A stretch of DNA of 64,000 nucleotides from Tetracentron sinense (lineage: Eukaryota > Streptophyta > Magnoliopsida > Trochodendrales > Trochodendraceae), in NCBI GenBank assembly GCA_015143295.1, contig CM026553.1, positions 1,612,001 to 1,676,000 on the forward strand, in the 5' to 3' direction. The position numbers and the translations under genes are program-made. Below are positions 1 through 10,412 of this stretch, one piece after another (position 1 is the first letter of the stretch; every line of letters begins with the position of its first letter). The notes beneath the pieces are model-generated. The model saw only the letters and a program-made list of their open reading frames with translations. It searched no databases and had not been told where the DNA came from.

Positions 1-826
1 AGGTTCCCCCAAAATGCCCAAAAACTCGGTTTTAAGAGCAAACTGGGCGCGAGTGCGATCGATCGCACCTTTGGTGCAATCTATCACACTTGGACCCAAA
101 GGGAATAAAAAAAAATTGCCTGAATGAGATCGATCATAGAAATCTGCAATAGATCTCAGAAATCTGCGATAGATCGCACCATTTTGCGAAATATCACAGC
201 TTATTTGCGATAGATCGCACCCTTATTTTCCGGATTCCGACAAATTTTACCCCACTTTAGTATTTTGACCATAACTTTTGGGCCGTTCATCAGATTTTGA
301 CGATTCAACTTGCGTTGGATTCGTCTTTGAAAGTAGAACAACTTTTATGTTGACAAAAATCCTAATTTTGAGTTTTAAGAGGTCCAAATGGGCCCACAAG
401 TGGACTGGTCTGTAATTTCAGCAGAAAAACATCGGAAAACCCACTTTTGACTTAGCTTAGACTGAAAATATGGAAAATCATTAAACATGAACCTCAAAGA
501 CGATTTGAATACGGTTCTAATGGTTTAAGAATCACTCGATTCTGATAATGGGTGAGAAAACTAGACTACTCTCAAGTTTGAGGGATGTAGAGACTTCCCT
601 CTTTTTACCCCTAGAACCTTTTCCATAGCCATAACCCATGAAAATGTTCCTAAGGCCTTTACACACCTTAACATACATTGTTCATACAAGTTTTGAAAAC
701 CAATTCCTCATTTTCGTTGAGAATGATTCAAGACCATACCTTAGGCATTCATCCGTAGATACTATTCATGGCACTATTCACTACCCTATTCACATGAACA
801 GTGCATGTGAAATTCGAGATTCTACA
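1..826 (-). repeat. Ty3/gypsy LTR, partial (runs off left edge)
   Basis: In minus sense the LTR opens with TGTAGAATCTCG at 826; its other end lies outside the window. It cuts a gag reading frame at 827, so it is either a later insertion or a recombination product. It carries palindromes of the type TGCGATCGATCGCA (about 49-66) and further GCGATAGATCGC copies to about 215. A block at about 285-345 resembles the GCAAGTTGAATCGTC block of the other LTRs. It is a diverged relative of the LTR at 2157-4362. No coding capacity was recognised. Confidence 0.75.
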
Positions 827-1630
827 CCTGACCCTTCGCTCTAGTGGCATCGGACCCCTAAACTTGCCTCTATTCATGCCTCTCACTAGGCCATTGTCAC
901 TCCTCATGAAGAAGTCCTCTAAGTTAGTCTCAGCTAACTGGGCCTTGTCGTTCACCTCTGCATATGTCTTGTGTTGAAACATCGATAATTTTTCTCTCAA
1001 ATAGCCCTTCAAACCTCTTTCAATCTTTCGGGCTTTCATAACCTCTATGGCTATCATGTGTGGAGCAAAGCGAGACAATGCCGAGAACTTAGCCTCATAC
1101 TCGGCCACAGACATATTACCTTGTTCCAAGGTGATGAACTCCATCTCTTTCTTCTCACGTACTCCGACTGGAAAGTATTTCTTATAGAACACGTCAAGAA
1201 ACTCTCCCCATGACTACTCTTGACCCATTCGAGTCAAGTCTCGAGTCCTGATAATAGATCTCCACCAGTGGTTTGCCTCACCTTCCATCACAAAGGTGGC
1301 CCACGATACTCTTTCTGCCTCCGTAGGCATCAACACTGCAAACAACTTCTTTAGCTACATGACCCAAGCTTCTGCCACCATCGGTTCTTTACCACCATAG
1401 AAGATGGGAGGTCTCATTCTCTGGAAAGCCTCAACTCTTGCTTGAGTTCTATGTGGAGGAGGTGCAGGTGTAGCAGCCACAACAGGAGTATTAGCCCTGT
1501 CTGCAAGCAAAGTCATAGTTGTTGGTATAGCACCAAGGATCTGAGTCAAGTCTGGCTACTCATCTCCCATCAGAATATCTCCTCCGTTCCCTCTGGTTTG
1601 ATACCGTCTACCTCGGATGCCACGCCTCAT
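827..1630 (-). pseudogene. Gag fragment of a Ty3/gypsy chromovirus-like element
   Basis: The ATG at 1630 opens MRRG, the same start as the other chromovirus gags here. The capsid region is recognisable: the RMRPPIFYGG segment, EGEANHWWRS and the LEQGNMSVAEYEAKFSALSR segment, ending in GPMPLERR. One frame is kept throughout but is broken by three TAG stops (in the contexts DE*PD, VM*LK, QE*SW). The zinc knuckles and all of pol are missing because the LTR at 1-826 follows directly. The element is dead. The block sits between a primer-binding site at 2141-2152 and that LTR. Confidence 0.85.
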
Positions 1631-2140
1631 GATCTAATCCTGAGGACAATAGCAAAGCGTGAGTCTAACGGGAATCAAGTTCAGTTGACATATCAATTCA
1701 ATGAGCATAACTTGCCTATATAGGCGTGTATTGTATACATCAAGGTATACACGTAATAATATAATCATACAACTTGGTTTCCTGGCGATGCTAAGTTCTC
1801 ACGTTTGGTTAAGACATTAATCGACTTAAAACAAAGACTAAATAATAGTCTACACTGGGAATATGACTCCTAATTTCCGCTCTGCTTAGAACATAACCTA
1901 GCCCAAGGGATTCAAATCCCTGAGTATTGACACCAATCTTGTCGTAGTATCAACCTATAAGGTAGAGTTCATCTGAGTTCCAAGTTAACTCAAAGAACAA
2001 CTTCAGTCCCTATGGGTCTAACGTCTAAGCTTGAAACCAACTTTTTCGCGATACCAACCTCTGACTAGAACATACTCAACTCGAAGGCGACATGTCTCTC
2101 TTAAAACAATAACCCTAGCCTGAGGGAATCTAGAGCCTAA

Positions 2141-2152
2141 GCTCTGATACCA
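2141..2152 (-). other. Primer-binding site, initiator Met-tRNA type
   Basis: On the minus strand this reads TGGTATCAGAGC, the plant Met-tRNA-type primer-binding site, a few bases inside the LTR that ends at 2157. It fixes the orientation of the LTR at 2157-4362 as the 5' LTR of a minus-strand element. Confidence 0.9.
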
Positions 2153-2156
2153 AGTT

Positions 2157-4362
2157 TGTCGCGACCCAAAATACCCCCTAGGAGTTAGGATACCTTGGCA
2201 TCGTGAACTCATTACGAAACGATCCTGTACAACACATAAGACATGTTACAACGGAAGTGAAATACAAAACTTCGATACATCCTATATCCAAGTTTATACA
2301 CAACCAAAATAAAGAACGAACATGCTTGCTCATCAAAATACATGTATCAGTCTCTCCCTATCTCACTCATTTTGGGGCCACCACCTATCAAGTATCCTCT
2401 GATACTCCTGAAGCTCCTCTAGAGTAGGTATCTCCTCAGCATATTCCTCCTCGAACCAAGGCTTCTGAGGATGCTCGCCACAGATGTCGAGAGGACCTAC
2501 CGCCATAATATGTACGGTTGAGCATTGAATACTCCTCGTATACAAACCACTAGATAGTAATGTCATAAACATGAATACAATATATATATTTCCGTTTAAA
2601 TAATTTCACATGCATTATTTTAATCAGAGCGCGGAAAACGTAATTTAAAATAATCATGTGCATATACCCTTAGAAAAATATCTTCTTTTGCTTTACCATC
2701 TTTACTTTACGTTCCTTTACATATTTGCATTACGGGTATTTTAAAATACCTTAGTTTCCATTTCTTTTCCTTTTACTTTCCATTTACATCTTATACTTTA
2801 CTTTTGCCTTTACTTCTTTGGATAACCATAATTGATAAAATCTCGATCATGCAAACATATGTGCTTGTGTAGCAATTGTGAATAACATGGTAGACAAAAA
2901 GGAAAACTATACATATCACCAATATTTCACCTTTTCATTTATAGTAATAGCCAAGGTATAAGTAAATTCATACACATCCAAGCACAAATGAAATATATGG
3001 TTTTCTCATTGGTTTTCCCCATAACATGAAGCTTTTAATCATGCTTTTCATCTTTGAATTCTAACATCAAGAACAGATAATAAACTAGGAATTTCTACAC
3101 TTTTTATTAGTTGGTTGAAAGCATAAAAGTATCACAATTTGCTAGTAGGATTCCCTACTAGTTCAAGTACAACCAAAGGATTTTATCTTAAATTTATAAG
3201 ATGATTTATGCCATTAAAAGCTAGTAGAAAGTATCTATATATTAAAATTCATAACAAAACCTAGTATAACAACAACAAGTGGATTTGATCTAGATTTATA
3301 ACATATGGTTCATGAAATTAACATCTAGTAGAGTGTATCTACCTTTCTCAAACCAAATCCCTTTGGTTGAGCACTTGAGAAATGACTTAGAGATGAGCTT
3401 CAAGCTTGAAGAAGACTCGTGGAAGTGAAGATCGAACTTCGGAAGCAAGAACAAGCTTCACCTAGCGATCCTTGATGAAGCACAAGCAAAACCCTTTGCA
3501 AAAACCCTAACTTCTCTCTCTTTTCTCTCAATATCTACTCTAAGGGTGTTGTAAACCCTAAGCCACGAAATTGGCTTGTATTTATAGCCAAATGGGTTGG
3601 CCAAAGACCCCCATACCCTTAAAAGATCTCAAAAGAGTCGGTTTCAGCACAAAAAAGTATGGAGGGGTCGACCAGAGGTGTGACCGGTCGACCGGTTGAG
3701 TTTGGGGGTTTTGGACATGAACCCCATACAAAATAAGTGCTAGAGGGGTCGACCCCTGGTCTGACCAGTCGACCGTTGGTCTCCCGCTCATGCTGCCTTG
3801 TTTTGTCTGCCTCGATGTTTCAGCCATAAATTTTGAATCAATGATTGGATTTCGACAATTCAACTTTTGTTGGATTTTTCATTCAAATGGGAACAACTTT
3901 CATGTTTTGTACAAAGCCCAATTCGAAGTTTTAAAGGGTCCAAATGAGCCCACAAGTGGACTAATCCAAACTGTTCCAGGAATTTTCAGTCGGAAATCCC
4001 ACATTTGACTTAACTTCTATTCCAAATCTCAAAAAGTGATAACTATGAAATTTAAAGAGGGATTCAATATCTTACTAATGGTTCAGGAATCACTCGATTC
4101 TGATAATCTATGACCCAACTAGAGCTCCCTCAAGTGAGGTTATGGTAAGACATCCACCCTCTTCGACACTTAGAGTATTTTATACTCTTTTTTCATTTAT
4201 CCCAAACACCCTAAACAATTTTCCTATATAATCTAATTCATTCAAAACACCCCCTTTTCATCTTTAAACATGAAGCCATAATTCCTTGAGGCTTTAGGCC
4301 TTGAAAAACACTATTCATAACACTATTCACTCTACAGTGATCCCAAGTTCCGGGGTTCTACA
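2157..4362 (-). repeat. 5' LTR of minus-strand Ty3/gypsy element (2,206 bp)
   Basis: It is bounded by TGTAGAACCCC at 4362 and GGTCGCGACA at 2157, both on the minus strand, and is followed by the primer-binding site. It inserted into the 5' LTR of the copia element, whose sequence resumes at 4363. The palindrome cluster at 3662-3778 uses GGTCGACC and ACCGGTCGACCGGT cores. A TATAAATA box lies about 75 bp further in the sense direction (3579-3586). The conserved module around GAGTATTCCATGCTC is present but degraded at about 2510-2540. Confidence 0.88.
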
Positions 4363-5355
4363 GACCCATATACATAAACCCATTTAATATGGACCTTTAA
4401 TATGGGCCTAAACCCATGGATTAAAACCCAAGGGGGGTTGGACGCCCCCTTAGAGTAATCCTAATTGGATTAGGATTAGGTTAATTGAATAATTGTTAAA
4501 ATATAATTTCTTTTATTATGGAATTTAAATCCAATGGTTGGATTGCAATTAGGATTAAGATGAGATTAAGTTGGAATGCAACTAGGAGTCTAAAGCTCCT
4601 CAAAGTCCATGCCCCCTTGATGCTCACGCCCTCCCATTTGTGGTTAAGGTTTCCTAGTTTGACTACGATTCCTACCTTATGTTGGTTGTTGACTAATCTC
4701 TTTATTTGAGGAATTCTCAATTAATAAGGACTCCTTAAATGGTAGGTTTACTATAACTAAAGTAGTTATACATAAACTTGGATTTTGTTTAATTAATAAT
4801 AAGAGTTATTATTGATAAACAATTCCTAAGGGATAAGATCAAGTTGGAGTTGGAGTAGGATTAGGATTTGATCCTAGTCTATAAATACACCAAGACCAAA
4901 ACATGTGGGAGGTATTAAAAAATTCAACAAAATTTTTTCTCTCTCACTCTCCTCTCTCAAAACTGTGAGTCCCTAGGGTCTCCCCTAGGGAATTTCGTGA
5001 GCTACTAAGGGTGGTCTAAGTTGGGTTTTGCTACTTTAGGGTTTTGAACCTTAAGGTTGTTGGTGATGGAAGGTCTACACCATTACTCCATCTCTTTCCT
5101 CTTGCTTCAACAATTTCAAAGAAAGATTCTAAAGCTTCGTAGGGATAGCGAAGAACAAGGATCGAGCTTCGAGTATTTCTTCGAGAAATCTCTGCAATGA
5201 GTTCTGATGGTTCGAGTGAATTTAAGCTTCACCGGTGAACATCATTCACCGAGGTGATATGACTAAAAATTTTATATAGAATTTGAGGTTTGCTATGGTG
5301 TTAAGATCTAGGGGATCCTATTTTCCGCATAAATTTTTATCCGGATCCTCCTACA
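4363..5355 (+). repeat. Copia 5' LTR, 3' half only
   Basis: This aligns with 24575-25556 of the 3' LTR at a few percent divergence by eye and ends in CTACA at 5355 just before the primer-binding site. The first roughly 960 bp of the LTR are absent because the gypsy LTR ending at 4362 sits in it. A TATAAATA box is at 4880-4887. Confidence 0.9.
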
Positions 5356-5357
5356 AG

Positions 5358-5369
5358 TGGTATCAGAGC
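5358..5369 (+). other. Copia primer-binding site
   Basis: This is TGGTATCAGAGC, two bases after the LTR end, the usual Met-tRNA primer site of plant LTR retrotransposons. Confidence 0.92.
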
Positions 5370-6983
5370 ATGGTTAGAGAGTACTTTTTTGTTTATTTTG
5401 ATAAGGTAATTGAATGGATAATTTAATTCATGAGATGAATTTAATTGTTCATGAGATGAATAAATAAATATTTATTTTATTACATTATTGAATGAGATTT
5501 GATAATTTAATAATTTAAAAAACTAGTATTATATGTGATATAATTAAATTCGAAATAAAGAATTTATTTTAAAATTTCTTTTTAAATGATTTAATCATTT
5601 AATATATATTTATTAATTTTTTAAAATAATTAATAAATGAATTTTCCCATAAATAGATTTTATTCAAAAAATTATAAAACCCTAATTTATGATGAGATCA
5701 TATTTAGGATTTTTGATTCTCTTAATTTTTATTTTAATCTTGGATAATAGTAGAACCAATCTATATGAAAGGATCTTGCATTCGAGAACGAAATAAAATA
5801 TTGCAAAGATTTTAAGAAATTTCTATCTTATATTTTAAAAATAATTTTATGAAAATTGTTTTATGGAAAATATAATTGTTTTATTTTTTCTGTGGTTTGA
5901 TCTATATAAGATATAGATTTTATCAAGTGAATTGATAATTGTTATCAAATTTTAAATCCTTTTGAAATAAGAAAAATTACTCCATCACCATGTAGCATCT
6001 TTCTTATATGAGATTATAGTTATGGGTCAAATTTTTTGATAAATTATTTATCATTCATGCATTCATATTAGAGGATAATATGTAGTAGGTTTTGGCAATT
6101 TGTAAATGGCAGATTCATTCGGTTTCCTTGAAAAGGGTGAATGGAATACTGGTTTCCCTAATGCCATTATTTTGTCATGCATTGGTGGAGATGCTGTTAA
6201 GGAAGATGCTGCGATGATGATCTCGATAAGATGATAAAGGAAGGGATCGCGAAGGAGTTTGCGAGCTGTCTTTATTCTTATCTCATTCTCTTGCATCCAT
6301 GCATTTTAATTTATTGACCCATAGCGATTAATCTCATATATTATTATTTTTATTATCATGAGATGATACTTGTTTATTTTATTATGAGATGATATCTGTT
6401 TATATGTTTAATTATTCTGTTGAAATAATTGCCCTAATATATCATGTGTATATAAGATTGGGGATAAGTCCCTAAGTATTATGATCTTCTACCATTCACT
6501 ATGTGATCCTATAGTGGGGAGTGTGAGTAAGCTGACAGGTCAAAGCAGGGCCCAATCCTTCTCACTAATGTGTGAACATGGTGAAAACTGTATAAGTAAA
6601 TAGTGGGAGCAATAACACCAAAGCATGAGCTTTTGCTAGGTGTTTAATAGGTTCATGGTAGATGGGCACATGAATAAGAGATATTATACAATAACGCCAA
6701 AGCGTGAATATAACATCCCTTATAGATCAGACAGTAGATCAAATGCTTCAGGATTCACAAAATGAGATCTGTGAAATTGGAGAAGATAGTTTCTATCTGC
6801 CTATTCAAGGCGATGTGATATTGTGCCCAAAAGCAGGATCACATTAAGCCAGTGTCTAGGTTTTCGATGCCAATTGATATCTTCCCAAATTGGCAATACC
6901 ATTAGAAACAGACCCATAATCTAATAGGTAATAATGAATACAATAGATCCCTAATACTATCTTATCTGTCATTTGATTAGATC
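5370..6983 (+). other. Copia untranslated leader, AT-rich
   Basis: This 1.6-kb stretch between the primer-binding site and gag holds no convincing reading frame. It is AT-rich to about 6460 and then more balanced, with a loosely repeated phrase (CACCAAAGCATGA and CGCCAAAGCGTGA at about 6617 and 6690). I see no other structure in it. Confidence 0.6.
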
Positions 6984-7829
6984 ATGACAGGCCTACACCC
7001 AATGACTGAAATTCTTCGTGATGAAAAGTTAGTCGGAACTAACTATGTAGACTGGAAAAGAAAAATTAGAATAGTCTTTGCTGCTGATAACCTTGACCTG
7101 TGTCTTAAAACACTTAAACTCGAAATTCCTCCAGATGTTTCACCGGTCTAAAAGGCTATGTTAGAGCAATGGGAGAGGTCCAATCAAATGACCAAGTGTT
7201 ACATTCTGGGTTTGAAGTCTAACATCTTGTAAAGCCAGCATAAACACATGGATAAGGTTTCTGACATTTTGCAAAACCTACAAGAGATGTTTGGTGAGCA
7301 AAATAGGTTAGGTCGACAAGTAAAATTGAAATCCCTTGTTAACACCAAGATGGCTGAGGGAACTCCAGTCAGGGAGCACATCATAAAGATGATGGGCTTA
7401 TTGAATGAACTGGAAATTCTTAATGGGGAGATGGATGCCATCACTCAAGTTGACACTGTTCTGCAGTCACTCCCTTCGTCCTTCAATGCGTTAGTGTTAA
7501 ATTATAACATGAACAAGAGTGATATGTCACTAAGTGAGCTTATGAACTCATTTGTGTTTGTAGAAGGTTTGATCAAAAAGTCAACAAAGGGTGAAATTTT
7601 TACTGTCGATAAACCTGATACCTCCTATCGATCTAAAAAGCTTAGAAAGAAGAATAAGGGTAAAGGTAAGTTTAAGGACAATAAGGGTAAGGCAAAAGTT
7701 GCCAAAGATTCTGTAGGAAAGCTGGTAAGGAAAAGAAGGTAATGGAAAGTGTTTCCACTATTGTAAAATAGGCCACTAGAAGAGGAATTATAGGACTTAC
7801 CTCGCAACTCTTAAGAAGGGTGGCGGTAG
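6984..7829 (+). pseudogene. Ty1/copia gag, decayed
   Basis: The ATG at 6984 opens MTGLHPMTEIL, followed by the capsid pattern LVGTNYVDWKRKIRI and, after stops near 7150 and 7230, MDKVSDILQNLQEMFGEQNR and PVREHIIKMMGLLNELE. A lysine-rich stretch (7630-7740) leads into a broken CCHC knuckle at about 7747-7785. Stops and a frameshift make it non-functional. It is cut at 7829 by the chromovirus, with GGTAG (7825-7829) duplicated at 17915-17919. Confidence 0.85.
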
Positions 7830-8259
7830 TGTCACGCCCCAAAATACCCCCTAGGAGTTAAGGGATACTTTAGAGGTAACTACGTGTACCTGCCAAACCA
7901 TCCTGTAATGCAAGAGGCTAAACATAATATAATTCAGTGAAAATCAGAGCGCGGAAACTAAACATAAGTGCGGAAGCATAAGCCAACTTTTCTTTTCTTC
8001 TATAACTCCAAATAGTATTCCAAGTTAACATATACCAAAATACAATCAAAGTAAAGGTGGACATGCCCACCTATCAAAATACAAAAAGGAACTCTCTAAC
8101 CCTCTCCTCTCAACAGTAGTCGAGGTATGGCCACACATCCAAGTCCCCATCCTCCTGAGACTGCCATGGGATAGGTGGCTCCCTCTCCTCTACATACTCC
8201 TCCTCGACCCAAGGCTCGGGGTCGAGGACATCCACAGTACCTGCCGACATAAAAGTACG

Positions 8260-8280
8260 GCTGAGCATGGAATACTCAGC
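8260..8280 (-). other. Conserved LTR hairpin, GCTGAG stem
   Basis: The stem is GCTGAG/CTCAGC around a nine-base loop that reads TATTCCATG in LTR sense. The same loop recurs at the equivalent position of several other LTRs here, with ACTGAG/CTCAGT at 49832-49852 and 56843-56863. A GGCAG|GT motif follows about 20 bases downstream in LTR sense. The second LTR copy is at 15872-15892. Confidence 0.6.
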
Positions 8281-8525
8281 GAGTACAAACTACTTGCTAA
8301 CCATAACAATAGCGAAAGCATAACAACAGTGAGCAATACAAGATATTAATTTAAAGCAATAGTGAAAGCATAAGATACATAGCCATATCTTGACATGCGT
8401 GTATGAATGCAAAAACCTCGGTAAAACTCATGTCTCGGAAACCCTTTTCGTGTCTCGGTCAAATCATGTATATGTGTCGTGTCTTGTCTTGTATTTCATG
8501 TCTTGATTTGTTCTTGACTTGTATA

Positions 8526-8940
8526 CTTGTGAGCCAGAGGCTAGCACCCTTCCTTGGGCTACCAACCTCCTTGTCATGTTCTTGTTCCATTTCTCTTGTG
8601 AGCCAGAGGCTAGCACCCTTCCTGGGGCTACCAACCTCCTTGTCATGTTCTTGTTTCATTTCACTTGTGAGCCAGAGGCTAGCACCCTTCCTTGGGCTAC
8701 CAACCTCCTTGTCATGTTCTTGTTCCGTTTCTCTTGTGAGCCAGAGGCTAGCACCCTTCCTGGGGCTACCAACCTCCTTGTCATGTTCTCTCTTGCAATT
8801 CACTTGTGAGCCAGAGGCTAGCACCCTTCCTTGGGCTACCAACCTCCTTGTCATGTTCTTGTTCCGTTTCTCTTGTGAGCCAGAGGCTAGCACCCTTCCT
8901 GGGGCTACCAACCTCCTTGTCATGTTCTTGTTTCATCATA
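8526..8940 (-). repeat. LTR tandem array, six 69-bp units
   Basis: Units start at 8526, 8595, 8664, 8733, 8803 and 8872 (spacing 69-70). They alternate between CCTTGGGCT and CCTGGGGCT variants, so the array is three 138-bp dimers. In LTR sense each unit can fold using GAGG/CCTC, TAGC/GCTA and CCC/GGG. Open frames across it are a by-product of the repeat length (69 is divisible by 3), not genes. The identical array is at 16138-16552. Confidence 0.9.
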
Positions 8941-9902
8941 TACAAATACAATCTTGGAAAACCCGGTTTCATGCATGCATGCGTGCTTGTGTGCTTGTCA
9001 ATGGTGGTAATCATGATGACATACTTAAAAGGGGCGGATCACATGACTATGGCATTTCAATCCTTAACATAGTGGTATGAAAGCTTAGGCAACATATAGC
9101 ACATTTGAGCAATTTATCATTTCTAAGAACATTTACACAATTTCTATTTCCATTTTCTTCATTAATTCCATTTATCCCTTGTTTAGTCATTTTATCAAAC
9201 ACCCGGTGGGCCACATTTCTTAGTCCTTCCATTTCCCTTATTTAGTGCGTATTTTTCATCAAGACATCAAGGTACATTTGTTATTTGTAAAGTGCCCATC
9301 TTCCATTTTCCATTTCACACATCACACAACATCCATACGGCATCCAATCGCCTCAATCGACATCTCATCCACACATCCATACCTTTTTCTTTATCTTGTT
9401 TATATTTAGTGGAGATGATACATTTTATAAGGAAGTAAACATACTACCAAGAGTCACATTTCACAATAGAAAATCTAGACTATTGCTAAAGAAAGTTAGT
9501 AGAGTGTACTAACCTTGAATCAAGGCTTGATCCTTAGTAGAAACCTTGATTGAAGCTCCAACTTGCAAGAAGAAAGATCCTTGCTTGAAGAAGGCTTAGT
9601 GTGGGGAAAACAACCTTGAAGTTGCCGTAGAAAACGCTGCCCTACCTTGGAGAAGGAGTCCCACACGAACTTGAGGTTGGATTTTCGAAATCCAAGCTTT
9701 TAGGGATGCTCTTGGGGTGCTTAAACCATTGATCTTACTCTCAAATGGAAAGGGGGTTTTGGAACCCTAGTTTCTTCTCCCTCTCTCTCAAATATCCCTA
9801 AGTGTTGTAAGTGAGGCCTCAAAGGGTCGAGCAAACCCTTATGGGTAAGGGTTTAACACCCAAAAGACGAAAAAGCCCTTAATGAAAATTCTGAAAAACA
9901 CG

Positions 9903-10101
9903 AAGACCGAGCGATCGGTGGTTATGACCGATCGATCGGTTGCCTACCGAGCGATCGGTGTTTATGACCGATCGACCGGTCAAAAACTCACTCTCTGGAA
10001 AATTTCCCCATACAAAATTTCTGACCGTGCGATAGCTACCGATCGATCGGTTATGGACCGATCGATCGCTGACTGGACCGAGCGATCGGTCTTCTGTATG
10101 T
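9903..10101 (-). promoter_or_regulatory. CG-rich palindrome cluster in LTR, putative upstream promoter element
   Basis: About eight copies of CCGATCGATCGG-like palindromes (variants CCGAGCGATCGG, CCGATCGACCGG, GTGCGATAGC) flank a conserved AT-rich core containing CCATACAAAATTT. In LTR sense the cluster lies between the CGCAAGTTGAATCGTC block and the expected transcription start. The same cluster is at 17515-17713. The promoter role is inferred from its position upstream of TATA boxes in related LTRs. Confidence 0.6.
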
Positions 10102-10302
10102 CTGGACTGTTTTGACCATATCTTTTGACTCGCTCGTCGGATTTCGACGATTCAACTTGCGTTGGGTTCGTCTTTCGAAAACGCACATTTCTGACGTTTC
10201 GGAATTTCCGATTTCTCCCTTATTTATTAATTAGACTACAAAAACGGCCAATTAGCTACGAATGTGCTATTCATTAAGGATGAAAAAGTCCGGGGTGCTA
10301 CA

Positions 10303-10319
10303 TTCTCCCCCCCTTACAA
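10303..10319 (-). other. Polypurine tract of intact chromovirus
   Basis: On the minus strand this reads GTAAGGGGGGGGAGAA, immediately before the 3' LTR. It is the plus-strand primer site. The related element at 48474 has GTAAGGGGGGAGGGA at the same place. Confidence 0.88.
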
Positions 10320-10412
10320 AAATTTCGTCCTCGAAATTTGGACAATGCGTGCTTTACAATTTAAACAACTTAGCATAACAATTTGAAACAAAATTACAAG
10401 TCATACATAAGA

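Larger units (their letters stand above)
7830..10302 (-). repeat. 3' LTR of intact chromovirus
   Basis: In minus sense it runs from TGTAGCACCCCGG at 10302 to GGGGCGTGACA at 7830. It contains, in sense order, the conserved CGCAAGTTGAATCGTC block (about 10125-10180), the CCGATCGATCGG palindrome cluster (9903-10101), a six-unit 69-bp tandem array (8526-8940) and a terminal hairpin (8260-8280). It matches 15442-17914 base for base wherever I compared them. Confidence 0.95.

Noticed and set aside
8403..9080. Open frames of 60-225 codons on both strands, duplicated at 16015-16692
   Set aside because: They arise from a 69-bp tandem repeat whose length is a multiple of three, inside an LTR. No start context, family or promoter supports a gene.
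9882..10186. Small frames rich in DRSV and DRSI
   Set aside because: They are translations of the CCGATCGATCGG palindromes in LTRs and occur on both strands.
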